A stretch of 64,000 nucleotides of DNA from Maribacter litoralis. GTDB taxonomy: Bacteria > Bacteroidota > Bacteroidia > Flavobacteriales > Flavobacteriaceae. The notes under the pieces were generated by a model. That model was not told the DNA's origin, did not search any database, and saw only the letters and a list, made by a program, of their open reading frames with translations. This document shows positions 1 through 9,577 of this stretch, in pieces (within the stretch, counting starts at the first letter, position 1; each line of letters begins with the position of its first letter). The DNA is taken from assembly GCF_003075045.1 (NCBI RefSeq), contig NZ_QCZD01000001.1:496001-560000 (forward strand). Reading direction: 5' to 3'. Both the position numbers and the translations under genes were made by a program.

Positions 1-71
1 TCCAATCTTAATTGGTAAGATTGTTGAAATACCATGTTCAAAAGTATTACAATTAACTAAAATTAGATATA

Positions 72-2672
72 ATGAATATAAATAATTTCACAATAAAATC
101 ACAAGAGGCTATTCAACAAGCCCAGCTGATCGCCCAAAACAGCGGGCATCAGCAAATAGAGAATGAGCACGTTTTTAAAGCCCTATTAGAGGTTGAAGAA
201 AATGTGATGCCTTTTTTAATTAAAAAATTGGGCATTAATTTTTCCTTGGTTCAGCAAATTCTTGACAAAGAGCTTTCAAGTTTCCCAAAAGTACAAGGTG
301 GTGAGCTACAATTTTCTAGAGAAGCTGGTAAAACTTTAAATGAAGCTAGCATCATCGCTAAAAAAATGGACGATGAATATGTTTCTATCGAGCATCTATT
401 TTTAGCCATACTAAAATCAAAAAGTAAAATTGCCCAGATTTTAAAAGATCAAGGTGCCACAGAAAAGCACTTAACTTCGGCTATTAACGAATTGCGTAAT
501 GGGGAAAAAGTTACATCCCAAAGTGCTGAAGACAACTATAACTCTTTACAAAAGTACGCCAAAAACCTAAATGAATTAGCGGATAGTGGCAAGCTAGACC
601 CTGTTATAGGACGCGACGAAGAGATTCGTAGAATTCTTCAAATACTATCAAGACGAACAAAAAACAACCCTATTTTAGTAGGTGAGCCAGGAGTAGGTAA
701 AACGGCAATTGTTGAAGGACTGGCACATAGAATTATTCAAGGGGATATTCCAGAGAACTTAAAAGATAAAGTAATTTATTCCCTAGATATGGGCGCACTA
801 ATTGCTGGTGCCAAATATAAAGGGGAATTTGAGGAGCGTTTAAAGGCCGTTATAAAAGAAGTAGTAAGTGCAGACGGCAATATAATTTTATTCATAGATG
901 AAATCCATACACTTATCGGTGCAGGTGGCGGACAAGGTGCTATGGATGCAGCCAATATACTTAAACCTGCTCTTGCAAGAGGTGAACTTCGTTCTATTGG
1001 AGCAACGACATTAGATGAGTATCAAAAGTACTTTGAAAAGGACAAAGCTCTGGAAAGAAGATTTCAAAAGGTCATCGTTGATCAACCTGATACTGAAAGT
1101 GCCATATCTATCCTTAGAGGTATTAAAGAAAAATATGAAGCACACCATAAGGTTCGCATTAAAGATGAGGCGGTTATTTCTGCCGTGGAACTTTCCCAGC
1201 GTTATATAACCAATAGATTTTTGCCGGATAAGGCTATTGACCTTATGGACGAGGCAGCCTCTAAATTGCGAATGGAAATCAATTCTAAACCAGAAGAACT
1301 TGATGTATTGGATCGCAGAATCATGCAAATCGAAATTGAAATCGAAGCTATAAAGCGTGAAAACGACAAGGAAAAACTTCAGGTTTTGAATTTAGAGTTA
1401 GCAAATATAAAGGAAGAGCGTAATGAAATTTTTGCGCAATGGGAGAGTGAAAAATCGGTTGTTGACAATATACAACAAACAAAACAGGATATTGAAAATT
1501 TCAAATCTGAAGCCGAACGTGCAGAACGTAACGGTGACTATGGTCAAGTTGCAGAAATTAGATATGGTAAAATAAAGGAAGCGCAAGAAAAGCTTTCACA
1601 ATTGCAAGACGACCTTAGCAACCAGCAGCACGCGGGTACACTGATCAAAGAGGAAGTTACCAGTGATGACATTGCCGAAGTAGTAGCAAAATGGACAGGT
1701 ATACCTGTATCTAAAATGCTGCAAAGCGAACGTGAAAAACTTTTAAAATTAGAAAGTGTACTTCACAAAAGAGTTGTAGGCCAAGAAGAAGCTATTGAAG
1801 CAGTATCCGATGCAATTAGAAGAAGTAGAGCTGGGTTACAAGATGCAAAAAAACCAATTGGATCTTTCCTATTCTTAGGTACCACAGGTGTAGGTAAAAC
1901 AGAACTTGCCAAAACACTTGCTTCTTATTTGTTCGATGATGAGAATGCAATGACTAGAATCGATATGAGCGAATATCAAGAAAGACATTCGGTCAGTAGA
2001 TTGGTTGGTGCACCTCCAGGATATGTTGGTTACGATGAAGGCGGACAATTAACCGAAGCTGTTCGTAGAAGACCATATTCCGTTGTTTTATTAGATGAAA
2101 TCGAAAAAGCGCATCCAGATACTTTCAATATTTTATTACAAGTTCTTGATGAGGGAAGATTAACCGACAATAAAGGTCGTGTGGCAGATTTCAAGAACAC
2201 TATAATTATTATGACAAGTAATATGGGTAGTGATATTATTCAGGAAACTTTTGAAAATACCGCGGATGTCTATAGTGCATCTGAAACTGCTAGAATTGAA
2301 GTGCTTGGTCTTTTGAAAAAAACGGTAAGACCAGAGTTTATTAATAGAATAGACGATATAGTGATGTTTACTCCTTTAACCAAGGACAACATTAAGGAGA
2401 TTGTTAGACTTCAGTTAGAGCACTTAAAGAAAATGCTAGATAAACAACAGATTACTCTAGATGCCACCGAAGAAGCAATAGATTATTTGGCAGATAAAGG
2501 TTATGATCCTCAATTTGGAGCAAGACCGGTTAAAAGAACCATACAAAAAGAGGTTCTTAATAATATGTCCAAATCACTATTAAGTGGTGAGATAAAATCT
2601 GATAGTGTTGTGCTACTTGATGCTTTTGACAATAGTTTAGTGTTTAGAAATCAAGAAGATATTACGGTTTAA
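72..2672 (+). CDS. clpB: ATP-dependent disaggregase ClpB
   Basis: Hsp100 chaperone of the cytoplasm that threads aggregated proteins through a hexameric pore together with DnaK. The 866-residue length is usual for ClpB. An N-terminal Clp repeat domain covers about residues 1-145. The first AAA+ module has Walker A GEPGVGKT at 204-211. A coiled-coil middle domain lies at roughly 400-530, which separates ClpB from ClpA and ClpC. The second AAA+ module has Walker A GTTGVGKT at 603-610 and a GYVG pore loop. The C-terminal D2-small domain is complete. The ATG at 72 gives the expected N-terminus [14 protein letters not shown] strong hairpin terminator follows, so the gene is probably transcribed alone. 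No HrcA or CIRCE-like repeat was seen in the 71 bases upstream. Confidence 0.97.
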   Translation: MNINNFTIKSQEAIQQAQLIAQNSGHQQIENEHVFKALLEVEENVMPFLIKKLGINFSLVQQILDKELSSFPKVQGGELQFSREAGKTLNEASIIAKKMDDEYVSIEHLFLAILKSKSKIAQILKDQGATEKHLTSAINELRNGEKVTSQSAEDNYNSLQKYAKNLNELADSGKLDPVIGRDEEIRRILQILSRRTKNNPILVGEPGVGKTAIVEGLAHRIIQGDIPENLKDKVIYSLDMGALIAGAKYKGEFEERLKAVIKEVVSADGNIILFIDEIHTLIGAGGGQGAMDAANILKPALARGELRSIGATTLDEYQKYFEKDKALERRFQKVIVDQPDTESAISILRGIKEKYEAHHKVRIKDEAVISAVELSQRYITNRFLPDKAIDLMDEAASKLRMEINSKPEELDVLDRRIMQIEIEIEAIKRENDKEKLQVLNLELANIKEERNEIFAQWESEKSVVDNIQQTKQDIENFKSEAERAERNGDYGQVAEIRYGKIKEAQEKLSQLQDDLSNQQHAGTLIKEEVTSDDIAEVVAKWTGIPVSKMLQSEREKLLKLESVLHKRVVGQEEAIEAVSDAIRRSRAGLQDAKKPIGSFLFLGTTGVGKTELAKTLASYLFDDENAMTRIDMSEYQERHSVSRLVGAPPGYVGYDEGGQLTEAVRRRPYSVVLLDEIEKAHPDTFNILLQVLDEGRLTDNKGRVADFKNTIIIMTSNMGSDIIQETFENTADVYSASETARIEVLGLLKKTVRPEFINRIDDIVMFTPLTKDNIKEIVRLQLEHLKKMLDKQQITLDATEEAIDYLADKGYDPQFGARPVKRTIQKEVLNNMSKSLLSGEIKSDSVVLLDAFDNSLVFRNQEDITV

Positions 2673-2687
2673 TTTTAACAAATTGAT

Positions 2688-2728
2688 AAAAAGGCGTTCA
2701 TATTTAATTATATGGGCGCTTTTTTTTG
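2688..2728 (+). terminator. Rho-independent terminator of clpB
   Basis: An inverted repeat of about 16 bp (AAAAAGGCG...GGGCGCTTTTTT, with two G-U pairs and one mismatch) has a short AT loop. It ends in a run of eight T and starts 16 bases after the clpB stop. Confidence 0.85.
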
Positions 2729-2737
2729 CGAACATTA

Positions 2738-2753
2738 TATACCATACAGTATA
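2738..2753. promoter_or_regulatory. Candidate TetR operator palindrome
   Basis: TATACCATACAGTATA is a 16-base imperfect palindrome with six of eight base pairs symmetric. It lies 32 bases before the start of the TetR-family gene. TetR regulators commonly bind such sites near their own promoter, so autoregulation is inferred. Confidence 0.4.
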
Positions 2754-2784
2754 GATTTTTTATATTCGCATAAAACAGTCTTAT

Positions 2785-3378
2785 ATGTCCACAAAAGCCG
2801 AAAGAACTACCGCTTATATAATTGAGACTGTCGCACCTGTTTTTAACAAGCATGGTTACGTAGGCACCAGTATGAGCGACTTAACAGAAGCCACCAACCT
2901 TACCAAAGGTGCTTTGTATGGAAATTTTGAAAATAAAGAAGCTTTAGCCTTAGCAGCCTTCGAATTTAATAGAAACTTACTTCTTAATGCCATAGATGAG
3001 CATTTGTCAATTGACGAAAATGCTATGGCGAAGATTAAGAACCTTATAGAGTTCTACAAAAAATATGATGTTTTTACCTTAAGCATGGGTGGCTGCCCTA
3101 TTTTGAATGTTGGTATAGATGCCCAGCACAATAATAGATTACTTGCCGCTGCAGCCAAAGAAACCATCAAAGAAATCGAAGGAAAAATTGCACTTGTTTT
3201 TGAAAACGGAATTAATAACGGTGAATTTAAATTACCTGTTACTCCTTTACAATTTTCAAAACAATTGTTTACCATAATCCAAGGCTCAATTGCCATGGCA
3301 AGCCTAACCAAAGACCGTAAATATTTATTGAATACGGTAAATTACCTAGAAGTACTTATTAAAAGGGAACTAAAATAA
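2785..3378 (+). CDS. TetR/AcrR-family transcriptional regulator
   Basis: A one-component repressor-type regulator of 197 residues. The N-terminal helix-turn-helix (about residues 10-55) shows the family pattern: FNKHGYVGTSMSDLTEA, then LTKGALYGNFENKEAL, where the recognition helix reads TKGALYGNF. The C-terminal ligand domain has a GCPILN motif, as in the YxaF/LmrA-like branch, but the inducer cannot be told from the sequence. The gene stands alone between the clpB terminator and a convergent membrane-protein gene, so no target operon is adjacent. The nearby palindrome suggests self-control. Confidence 0.9.
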   Translation: MSTKAERTTAYIIETVAPVFNKHGYVGTSMSDLTEATNLTKGALYGNFENKEALALAAFEFNRNLLLNAIDEHLSIDENAMAKIKNLIEFYKKYDVFTLSMGGCPILNVGIDAQHNNRLLAAAAKETIKEIEGKIALVFENGINNGEFKLPVTPLQFSKQLFTIIQGSIAMASLTKDRKYLLNTVNYLEVLIKRELK

Positions 3379-3420
3379 CATATTAGTATTCTTTATTTAG
3401 CAATAGAAGTCAGGAGTGTT

Positions 3421-5052
3421 TTACTCTCCTGTTACCCTAAATATCCAGATTTTATCTGTGTACTTACCGTTTAATTTGGAGTCTCTTGCCTGTCTAGCAT
3501 CTTTTATAAAATCATATTTAGCCAAATACACATAGTTGTATTTATTCTTATCCCTAAAGAAAGATTTGGCATCAATGCCTCTTTTTTTCATGTCGGCTAA
3601 AAAGGCGTCCAAGTATTTTTTAGTTCCAAAAACATTGGCAATTAAATAATATCCTGGTTCTAGATTCCCTTCTTTGGTAACTTCTTCATACTTCTCCCCT
3701 GCCTTGACTTCAACAACCTCATTCTTCATTGCTAAAGCCTTACTTTCTGCAATTGAATCTTGTCTTCTTTGTTGAGCCAATGCAACAGCTTCTGCCTCAC
3801 GCTTCATAACAGTAGCAATCGAATCTTTTTGTCTTTGTTGACCTAAGGCTCTTGCTGCTGCCAATGCCTGCTCTGCTTTGGCATTCTCAATAGAATCTCT
3901 TTTTCTCTTAATATCCCTTTTAGATTGCTTTACAGCTAAATCTGATTTTCGGGATGCATTTTGAATGGAATCTTTTATTCTCTTACTTTCAATTAGTGCT
4001 AAACGTTCTTGTTTTTTCGCTTCACGCTTTAAAGCCAACTTTTCGGCTTTGGTCAATTCCGCTGAAGCCAACTCTTCATCCTGTGTATCAAGCATATTTT
4101 CCTTTTCCTCTTCACCTGCTATTAGTTCTTCTTCAAGTTTATCTTCAGGTGTTTGTTGTTTTCCTAACTTATAAGAAGTCACCAATTCAAAAGTAGGATC
4201 TTGTCCATTTAGGTCTGAACTTGTTCCTACTTCTACCAACGCTCCAAAGGACAAGCGCTTAAAAAAACGACCGCCAATACCACCAGACAATCCGTAAAAA
4301 CTATTATAACCAGCCTGTACCCAATATTTGTTCGTAGTCAACAATGTGGTTAAACCAACCTGATCATCCAATCCTGGTATGGTCTTATAATATACTATAG
4401 GTCTTATAACGGAACTATTGTCGGTGCTTAAAATACTCACGGGAAAATCATAACTTACCAATGCCTGAAACATTCTATCATCTGGACTTGTGTTTCGCTC
4501 ATTGGTCGTAAAATTGTAATCGAATAGATTCTCCGATACCAATCCAATATTAAATCTATCAATATTTAAATTTATACCAGGCGCCATTTGAAGTATAAAG
4601 TCATTCTCGGCGGAAGTCTGTATTGGGTTAGGAACAAAAAAGCGATCATCAGCCAATTTTTGTTGAAAGGCGAAAACATTCATACCAACACCTAAAAAAA
4701 CATTCTCACTAAGTTCTATGTTGTAAGCGTAATTTAAGGCAGCTCCGGTGTTTAAAAAAATACCTGTATTATGCTGAAAAAAACCAACTCCTGCAGCCGA
4801 AACATCATTTAATTTAGCCGTATAATTTAAAAAGAGTGAAGTTGGGTCACCGTCATAAGTTTGCCACTGCCATCTTGCCCAGAATGCAACCGAAGAAGGA
4901 TTATTTTTATCTAAGCTATACGCAGGATTTAGTAAGCTCCCGTTATATTCTGTTAAGTTTTGCTGCCTAAAATCGGTAGGAAGTACTACTTCCTGAGCCT
5001 TAAGACCTAGAACTACAAAACCAATAAGAAGTGCCCCACAAAATTTTTTCAT
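3421..5052 (-). CDS. PorP/SprF-family outer-membrane protein with coiled coil and SPOR-like C-terminus
   Basis: The first ~300 residues form a PorP/SprF-type beta-barrel: a signal peptide ending at KAQE, the family opening (LPTDFRQQNLTEYNGSLLNPAY), and alternating beta strands. SprF-family proteins assist type IX secretion or surface attachment of gliding adhesins. Residues ~300-460 are a charged, Ala/Lys/Arg-rich coiled coil in which a K/R-D-S-I motif recurs about every 15-20 residues. The last ~75 residues (GYYLIANVFGTKKYLDAFLADM...) look like a SPOR-type peptidoglycan-binding domain. I infer an outer-membrane protein tethered to the cell wall. The frame extends to a TTG at 5058, but ATG 5052 gives a cleaner signal peptide. 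No SprE-like adhesin gene is adjacent. Confidence 0.85.
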   Translation of the reverse strand: MKKFCGALLIGFVVLGLKAQEVVLPTDFRQQNLTEYNGSLLNPAYSLDKNNPSSVAFWARWQWQTYDGDPTSLFLNYTAKLNDVSAAGVGFFQHNTGIFLNTGAALNYAYNIELSENVFLGVGMNVFAFQQKLADDRFFVPNPIQTSAENDFILQMAPGINLNIDRFNIGLVSENLFDYNFTTNERNTSPDDRMFQALVSYDFPVSILSTDNSSVIRPIVYYKTIPGLDDQVGLTTLLTTNKYWVQAGYNSFYGLSGGIGGRFFKRLSFGALVEVGTSSDLNGQDPTFELVTSYKLGKQQTPEDKLEEELIAGEEEKENMLDTQDEELASAELTKAEKLALKREAKKQERLALIESKRIKDSIQNASRKSDLAVKQSKRDIKRKRDSIENAKAEQALAAARALGQQRQKDSIATVMKREAEAVALAQQRRQDSIAESKALAMKNEVVEVKAGEKYEEVTKEGNLEPGYYLIANVFGTKKYLDAFLADMKKRGIDAKSFFRDKNKYNYVYLAKYDFIKDARQARDSKLNGKYTDKIWIFRVTGE

Positions 5053-5136
5053 ATGCAAAAAAACAAAAAATAGACTATTTATAGTACTATTTTGAAGTAA
5101 TTTTAGTTATTAAATTAATACACCAAACATAATTTC

Positions 5137-5679
5137 ATGAAAGCAATCAAGTATATTCTTTTTATTTTACTGTCTGTTAATCTTTCTTGTAAAGATGAAC
5201 CAGTTGTAGACAATTCTCAAGAAGAAACTTCTATATCTACATTTTATTTAATTAGGCATGCCGAAAAAGATAGAACCAATCTTGATGATGCAGACCCAGA
5301 ATTAAATCAAAAAGGCTTAGGCAGAGCCATGCACTGGGCAGAAATATTGGCTGATACAGAATTGGATGCTATTTATTCTACTGACTATAACAGAACTTCA
5401 ATGACCGCAGCACCAACTTCTGTAAAGCAAAATATAGATGTTCAATACTATGACCCAAGCACTATTGATATTGCTCAATTTAAAGCAGACAACCTAAATA
5501 AGAATGTATTGGTAGTGGGCCACAGTAATACGACGCCAGAGTTTGTAAACATGCTGATCGACGAACAAAAATTCTACAGTATTGATGATAGCGAAAACGG
5601 TACATTGTTCATTGTAAAAATTATAAATGGCATACCAACCGTAGATAAGCTTATTTTCAACTGCAACTGTCCGGAATAA
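5137..5679 (+). CDS. Histidine phosphatase superfamily lipoprotein (SixA/phosphoglycerate-mutase fold)
   Basis: A 180-residue exported protein. The signal peptide ends in a lipobox (LLSVNLSC), so it is probably a lipoprotein. The histidine-phosphatase core is present: the nucleophile motif LIRHAEKD near residue 48 and the second catalytic His in VVGHSNTTPEF near 129. The short length fits the SixA-like branch rather than glycolytic mutases. The substrate is unknown. An envelope location is inferred from the lipobox. The gene is transcribed divergently from the PorP/SprF gene and separated from smpB by 79 bases. Confidence 0.85.
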   Translation: MKAIKYILFILLSVNLSCKDEPVVDNSQEETSISTFYLIRHAEKDRTNLDDADPELNQKGLGRAMHWAEILADTELDAIYSTDYNRTSMTAAPTSVKQNIDVQYYDPSTIDIAQFKADNLNKNVLVVGHSNTTPEFVNMLIDEQKFYSIDDSENGTLFIVKIINGIPTVDKLIFNCNCPE

Positions 5680-5744
5680 CACGCTATTACTTAATTGTAC
5701 CAGTAATTACTTTTAAAAGACAAAAACATTAAATGATTTGTTCT

Positions 5745-5752
5745 TACTTTTG
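5745..5752 (+). promoter_or_regulatory. smpB -7 promoter element
   Basis: TACTTTTG matches the Bacteroidota -7 consensus TAnnTTTG exactly. It lies six bases before the smpB ATG, so the transcript would start at or within a few bases of the start codon. No clear -33 TTG was found. Confidence 0.5.
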
Positions 5753-5758
5753 TAAGTA

Positions 5759-6220
5759 ATGCAGAATACAATCAACATAAAGAACAAAAGAGCTCGTTTT
5801 GAATACGAGTTACAAGATAAGTTTACGGCAGGTATTGTTTTGGCGGGTACCGAAATTAAAGCCATTAGAGAAGGTCGTGCATCTATCTCTGAAAGCTTTT
5901 GTGAATTTAACGACAATGGCGAACTATTTGTGATCAATATGCAAATAGATGAGTATTCGCATGCATCTCATTTTAATCACAAGCCTAAAGCCGAACGTAA
6001 GTTATTACTTCAAAAAAGGGAACTTAAAAAACTTGGTAAAGAAGTAAAAACTTCTGGTCTTACCATTGTACCCCTTAGAGTTTTTATTAATGACCGCGGA
6101 CTAGCAAAAATGCAGATAGCACTTGCAAAGGGTAAAAAACTTTACGATAAGAGGGAAACTATTAAAGATCGCGACAATAAAAGAAATCTAGATCGTATTA
6201 AAAAGAGCTTTAATAATTAG
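5759..6220 (+). CDS. smpB: SsrA-binding protein SmpB
   Basis: The partner of tmRNA in trans-translation. It binds the tRNA-like end of SsrA and brings it to stalled ribosomes. The protein is 153 residues, the usual size. It opens with [12 protein letters not shown] and has the core motif [26 protein letters not shown]. The basic C-terminal tail ([19 protein letters not shown]) enters the mRNA channel. The tmRNA gene is not in this window. The 3' end overlaps the convergent pcm gene by four bases. A -7 element immediately upstream suggests a very short or absent leader. Confidence 0.97.
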   Translation: MQNTINIKNKRARFEYELQDKFTAGIVLAGTEIKAIREGRASISESFCEFNDNGELFVINMQIDEYSHASHFNHKPKAERKLLLQKRELKKLGKEVKTSGLTIVPLRVFINDRGLAKMQIALAKGKKLYDKRETIKDRDNKRNLDRIKKSFNN

Positions 6221-6858
6221 TTTTTATTCTCTAGTAAGGGCACAAATCTAAAAGACCCATATTCCGTTTTTGAGAATTCTTTTTCGGTTGTTCTTACGAA
6301 CAAGGTCATAATTTGCTCATCAAACCCTATTGGTATTACTAGCCTGCCACCTACTTTCAATTGAGACAGAAGTGCCTTTGGAACTTCGGGTGCTCCAGCG
6401 GTAACAATAATTCGATCAAAAGGTGCCTCTTTCGGTAAACCTTTATAACCATCTCCAAAAATTACCTGTTTTGGTCTATAGCCCATTTTCTTAAAAAAAA
6501 TGTTGGTTTTCTTAAACAGCTCTAGCTGTCTTTCAATAGTATAGACCTTTACCTTTAGCTTTAGAAGTATTGCGGTTTGGTAACCACTACCTGTACCTAT
6601 CTCCAATACCTTTTGCCCCTGCTCTAATTGTAATAATTCTGTCTGAAAAGCAACGGTGTAAGGATGGGAAATAGTTTGATTCGCTGCAATTGGAAATGCT
6701 TTGTTTTGATAGGCATGCCCTTCAAAACTACTGTCCATAAATAAATGCCTTGGTATTTCCCTTACGGCATCTAATACTTTATTATCAGTTATTCCCTTGT
6801 CTATCAATACTTGCGCTAAATGGTTGCGCATTCCCCTGTGTTTTAAGGTATCTTTCAA
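6217..6858 (-). CDS. pcm: Protein-L-isoaspartate O-methyltransferase
   Basis: Repairs isomerised aspartyl and asparaginyl residues in aged proteins, using S-adenosylmethionine. The protein is 213 residues. Family motifs are visible: IPRHLFM near residue 35, the substrate-site sequence [23 protein letters not shown], the SAM motif [15 protein letters not shown], and [21 protein letters not shown]. The start is taken as TTG at 6858 because the family N-terminus [13 protein letters not shown] begins there and no in-frame ATG precedes it. An exact -7 element lies 20 bases upstream. Confidence 0.95.
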   Translation of the reverse strand: MKDTLKHRGMRNHLAQVLIDKGITDNKVLDAVREIPRHLFMDSSFEGHAYQNKAFPIAANQTISHPYTVAFQTELLQLEQGQKVLEIGTGSGYQTAILLKLKVKVYTIERQLELFKKTNIFFKKMGYRPKQVIFGDGYKGLPKEAPFDRIIVTAGAPEVPKALLSQLKVGGRLVIPIGFDEQIMTLFVRTTEKEFSKTEYGSFRFVPLLENKN

Positions 6859-6877
6859 TGGTAGTCGGTTTGTTCTT

Positions 6878-6885
6878 CAAAGTTA
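6878..6885 (-). promoter_or_regulatory. pcm -7 promoter element
   Basis: Read on the minus strand this is TAACTTTG, an exact TAnnTTTG match. It supports the TTG start of pcm at 6858. The -33 region is not recognisable. Confidence 0.45.
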
Positions 6886-6980
6886 ACAAAGATCTTTTAA
6901 CGAGGGAAGAACCTATTGAAAGTTATCACAGTTTTTCTAAAATTGAAATACTGCATAGGATAAAAGTAGCGAACTATGTG

Positions 6981-6988
6981 TATTTTTG
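6981..6988 (+). promoter_or_regulatory. -7 promoter element of the Gfo/Idh gene
   Basis: TATTTTTG is an exact TAnnTTTG match. It overlaps an upstream in-frame TTG at 6986, which argues that translation really starts at ATG 7004. Confidence 0.5.
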
Positions 6989-7003
6989 AGGAAAACGAAA
7001 CAA

Positions 7004-7978
7004 ATGTTAAAAGTTGGTGTTTTAGGAGCTGGGCATTTGGGTAAAATCCACCTTAGACTTCTAAACGAATCTGAAAAATATGAACTAATAGGTTTCCACG
7101 ATGCCGATAGTTCAAATGGAGAAAAAGTCAATTCTGAATTTGGGTATACCTATTTCAAAAATCTTGATGATTTGATCGATGACGTAGATGTGGTCGATAT
7201 TGTTACTCCTACCCTTTCACATTACGAGTGTGCAAGAAAATCTATTGAAAAAGGCAAACATATTTTTATAGAGAAACCTATAACCCACACCTTAGAAGAA
7301 GCTAACGCTTTGCTAGACTTGGAAAAAGAATTCGGAGTTAAAGGTCAAGTTGGTCATGTAGAACGTTTTAACCCTGCCTTTACTGCGGTAAAACAAGCTA
7401 TAAAAGAACCTATGTTCATTGAAACGCACAGGTTGGCCGAGTTTAATCCGAGAGGTACGGATGTACCTGTTGTTTTAGATTTAATGATTCATGATATCGA
7501 TGCTATTTTAAGTGTTGTAAATTCTGAGGTAAAGCAAATTAATGCAAGTGGTGTATCTGTAATTAGTCAGTCGCCCGATATTGCCAATGCCAGACTGGAG
7601 TTCGAAAATGGTTGTGTAGCCAATTTAACGGCTAGTCGAATTTCATTAAAGAACATGAGAAAGTCTCGTTTCTTTCAAAAGGATGCATATATATCGGTAG
7701 ATTTCTTAGAAAAGAAAGTAGAAGTCGTAAAAATGAAGGATGCACCAAAGGAACCTGGAGATTTTGATATGATTCTACAAAACGCTGAAGGTATAAAAAA
7801 GCAAATCTATTTTGAAAATCCATCTATTGAAACCAATAATGCCATTTTAGATGAACTTGAATCTTTTGCAGCTGCAATTGAGCACAATACGACACCGATA
7901 GTTAGTTTAAAGCAAGGAACACAGGCACTAAAGGTTGCCTTACAAATTATAGCGGCATTTAATCCAAATAAAATATGA
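7004..7978 (+). CDS. Gfo/Idh/MocA-family NAD(P)-dependent oxidoreductase
   Basis: A predicted sugar-type or related dehydrogenase. The N-terminal Rossmann fold starts VGVLGAGHLGKIHLRLL. The nucleotide-site and catalytic-region motif is IEKPITHTLEEANALLDL, in which EKP is the family signature, followed by the C-terminal beta-sheet domain. The substrate is not evident. The frame is open to a TTG at 6986, but that codon lies inside the promoter element. Starting at ATG 7004 gives MLKVGVLGAG, the normal distance to the glycine motif. The last four bases overlap the start of the 3-hydroxyacyl-CoA dehydrogenase gene, so the two are translationally coupled. Confidence 0.9.
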   Translation: MLKVGVLGAGHLGKIHLRLLNESEKYELIGFHDADSSNGEKVNSEFGYTYFKNLDDLIDDVDVVDIVTPTLSHYECARKSIEKGKHIFIEKPITHTLEEANALLDLEKEFGVKGQVGHVERFNPAFTAVKQAIKEPMFIETHRLAEFNPRGTDVPVVLDLMIHDIDAILSVVNSEVKQINASGVSVISQSPDIANARLEFENGCVANLTASRISLKNMRKSRFFQKDAYISVDFLEKKVEVVKMKDAPKEPGDFDMILQNAEGIKKQIYFENPSIETNNAILDELESFAAAIEHNTTPIVSLKQGTQALKVALQIIAAFNPNKI

Positions 7979-8865
7979 ATAAAGTAGCAGTTATAGGTGC
8001 AGGTACAATGGGAAACGGAATTGCCCATGTTTTTGCACAAAGCGGATTTCAAGTACACCTTATTGATGTTTCACAAGAGGCTTTAGACAAAGGGTTGGCT
8101 ACCATAGCCAACAATTTAGATCGCATGGTTGCCAAGGAAAAGATTACCAATGAGGAGAAATCAAATACATTGGAAAATATTACTTCGTTTACCTATTTAA
8201 AGGATGGTGTAAAAGATGTACAACTTGCCATTGAAGCCGCTACTGAAAATGTAACCATAAAGCTAAACCTTTTTAAGGAATTAGATGCAGTTTGTGATAG
8301 CAGTACCATTTTAGCATCCAATACTTCCTCCATTTCTATAACTCAAATCGCCGCTGTTACCAACAGGGCAGATAAAGTTATTGGTATGCACTTTATGAAC
8401 CCAGTGCCTATTATGAAATTGGTTGAAATTATAAGGGGTTACAGCACATCTAACGAGACCACTGAAAGCATAATGGAATTGTCTAAAAAATTAGGCAAAA
8501 CACCTACCGAGGTCAATGATTACCCTGGTTTTGTTGCCAACAGAATATTAATGCCAATGATCAATGAAGCCATAGAAACTTTGCACCATGGCGTTGCAGG
8601 TGTACAGGAAATAGATACGGTGATGAAACTTGGAATGGCACACCCAATGGGACCTCTTCAACTAGCCGATTTTATAGGGTTAGATGTTTGCCTTTCTATT
8701 TTAAACGTTATGTATGATGGATTTAAGAATCCTAAATACGCACCATCACCTTTATTGGTCAATATGGTGATGGCCGGTAAGAAAGGAGTAAAATCTGGAG
8801 AGGGCTTTTATGATTACACCGAAAGCAAAAAAGCCGAGGTGGTATCAAGTCAATTTGCAAACTAA
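7975..8865 (+). CDS. hbd: 3-hydroxybutyryl-CoA dehydrogenase (3-hydroxyacyl-CoA dehydrogenase family)
   Basis: Oxidises 3-hydroxyacyl-CoA to 3-oxoacyl-CoA with NAD(P). The length of 296 residues fits the single-domain-pair family. The NAD site is VAVIGAGTMGNGIAHVFAQSG at the extreme N-terminus. The catalytic His lies in GMHFMNPVPIMKLVE. The C-terminal domain holds PGFVANRILMPMINEA and HPMGPLQLADFIGLD. No thiolase or crotonase gene is adjacent, so the pathway (butyrate-type metabolism, fatty-acid oxidation or polyhydroxybutyrate) is not decided by context. It overlaps the preceding oxidoreductase gene by four bases and is followed 20 bases later by the PLP-protein gene. Confidence 0.93.
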   Translation: MNKVAVIGAGTMGNGIAHVFAQSGFQVHLIDVSQEALDKGLATIANNLDRMVAKEKITNEEKSNTLENITSFTYLKDGVKDVQLAIEAATENVTIKLNLFKELDAVCDSSTILASNTSSISITQIAAVTNRADKVIGMHFMNPVPIMKLVEIIRGYSTSNETTESIMELSKKLGKTPTEVNDYPGFVANRILMPMINEAIETLHHGVAGVQEIDTVMKLGMAHPMGPLQLADFIGLDVCLSILNVMYDGFKNPKYAPSPLLVNMVMAGKKGVKSGEGFYDYTESKKAEVVSSQFAN

Positions 8866-8885
8866 ATAGTAATTGAAATACATAT

Positions 8886-9539
8886 ATGTCGGTAAAAGAA
8901 AATCTTTTAGCTATTAATGAAAAAATACCTGATAATGTGACCTTGGTTGCCGTATCAAAAACAAAACCTATTTCTGCCATACAAGAAGCATATGATCAGG
9001 GACAACGAATTTTCGGCGAAAACAGGGTTCAGGAAATGACCGAAAAATGGGAGAAAATGCCTAAGGACATAGAATGGCATATGATCGGTCACCTACAGCG
9101 AAATAAAGTAAAGTATATGGCTGAATTTGTATCGCTTGTTCATGGTGTAGACAGCCCTAGATTACTAGCTGAAATCAATAAGCAGGCCGAAAAACACAAT
9201 AGAACAATTTCTTGTCTGTTACAAGTACATATTGCCGAAGAAGACACGAAATTTGGTTTTAATGAAGAGGAATTACTTGAACTTGTGCATACCGATAGTT
9301 TTAAGGCCCATAAAAACGTAAAAATCAAAGGACTAATGGGCATGGCTACATTTACCGATGACATGGATCAGGTAAGGCGTGAGTTTAAAGGTTTAAAATC
9401 GCTTTACACAAAACTTAAAGGCCAATATACTGATTTCGATGTCCTATCTATGGGCATGAGCGGCGATTATCAAATTGCAATTGAAGAAGGCAGTACCGTG
9501 GTACGTATAGGAAGTAGTATCTTTGGATCAAGAAATTAA
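8886..9539 (+). CDS. YggS-family pyridoxal-phosphate homeostasis protein
   Basis: A cytoplasmic PLP-binding protein of the PLPBP/YggS family, thought to buffer vitamin B6 rather than catalyse a reaction. The protein is 217 residues. The PLP lysine is K25 in the motif VAVSKTKP. Other family blocks are FGENRVQEM, EWHMIGHLQRNK, IKGLMGMATF and LSMGMSGDYQIAIEEGSTVVRIGSSIFG. It lies 20 bases after the hydroxyacyl-CoA dehydrogenase gene and is probably co-transcribed with it. Confidence 0.95.
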   Translation: MSVKENLLAINEKIPDNVTLVAVSKTKPISAIQEAYDQGQRIFGENRVQEMTEKWEKMPKDIEWHMIGHLQRNKVKYMAEFVSLVHGVDSPRLLAEINKQAEKHNRTISCLLQVHIAEEDTKFGFNEEELLELVHTDSFKAHKNVKIKGLMGMATFTDDMDQVRREFKGLKSLYTKLKGQYTDFDVLSMGMSGDYQIAIEEGSTVVRIGSSIFGSRN

Positions 9540-9577
9540 CTCCTAAAACCACCACGACCCAAAACAGAAAATAATAC

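Noticed and set aside
3411-3431. CAGGAG/CTCCTG hairpin around the PorP/SprF stop codon
   Set aside because: Six-base stem without a T tract in either direction; not a convincing terminator.
6986-7003. Upstream TTG start for the Gfo/Idh gene
   Set aside because: The codon overlaps an exact -7 promoter element, and ATG 7004 gives the normal family N-terminus.
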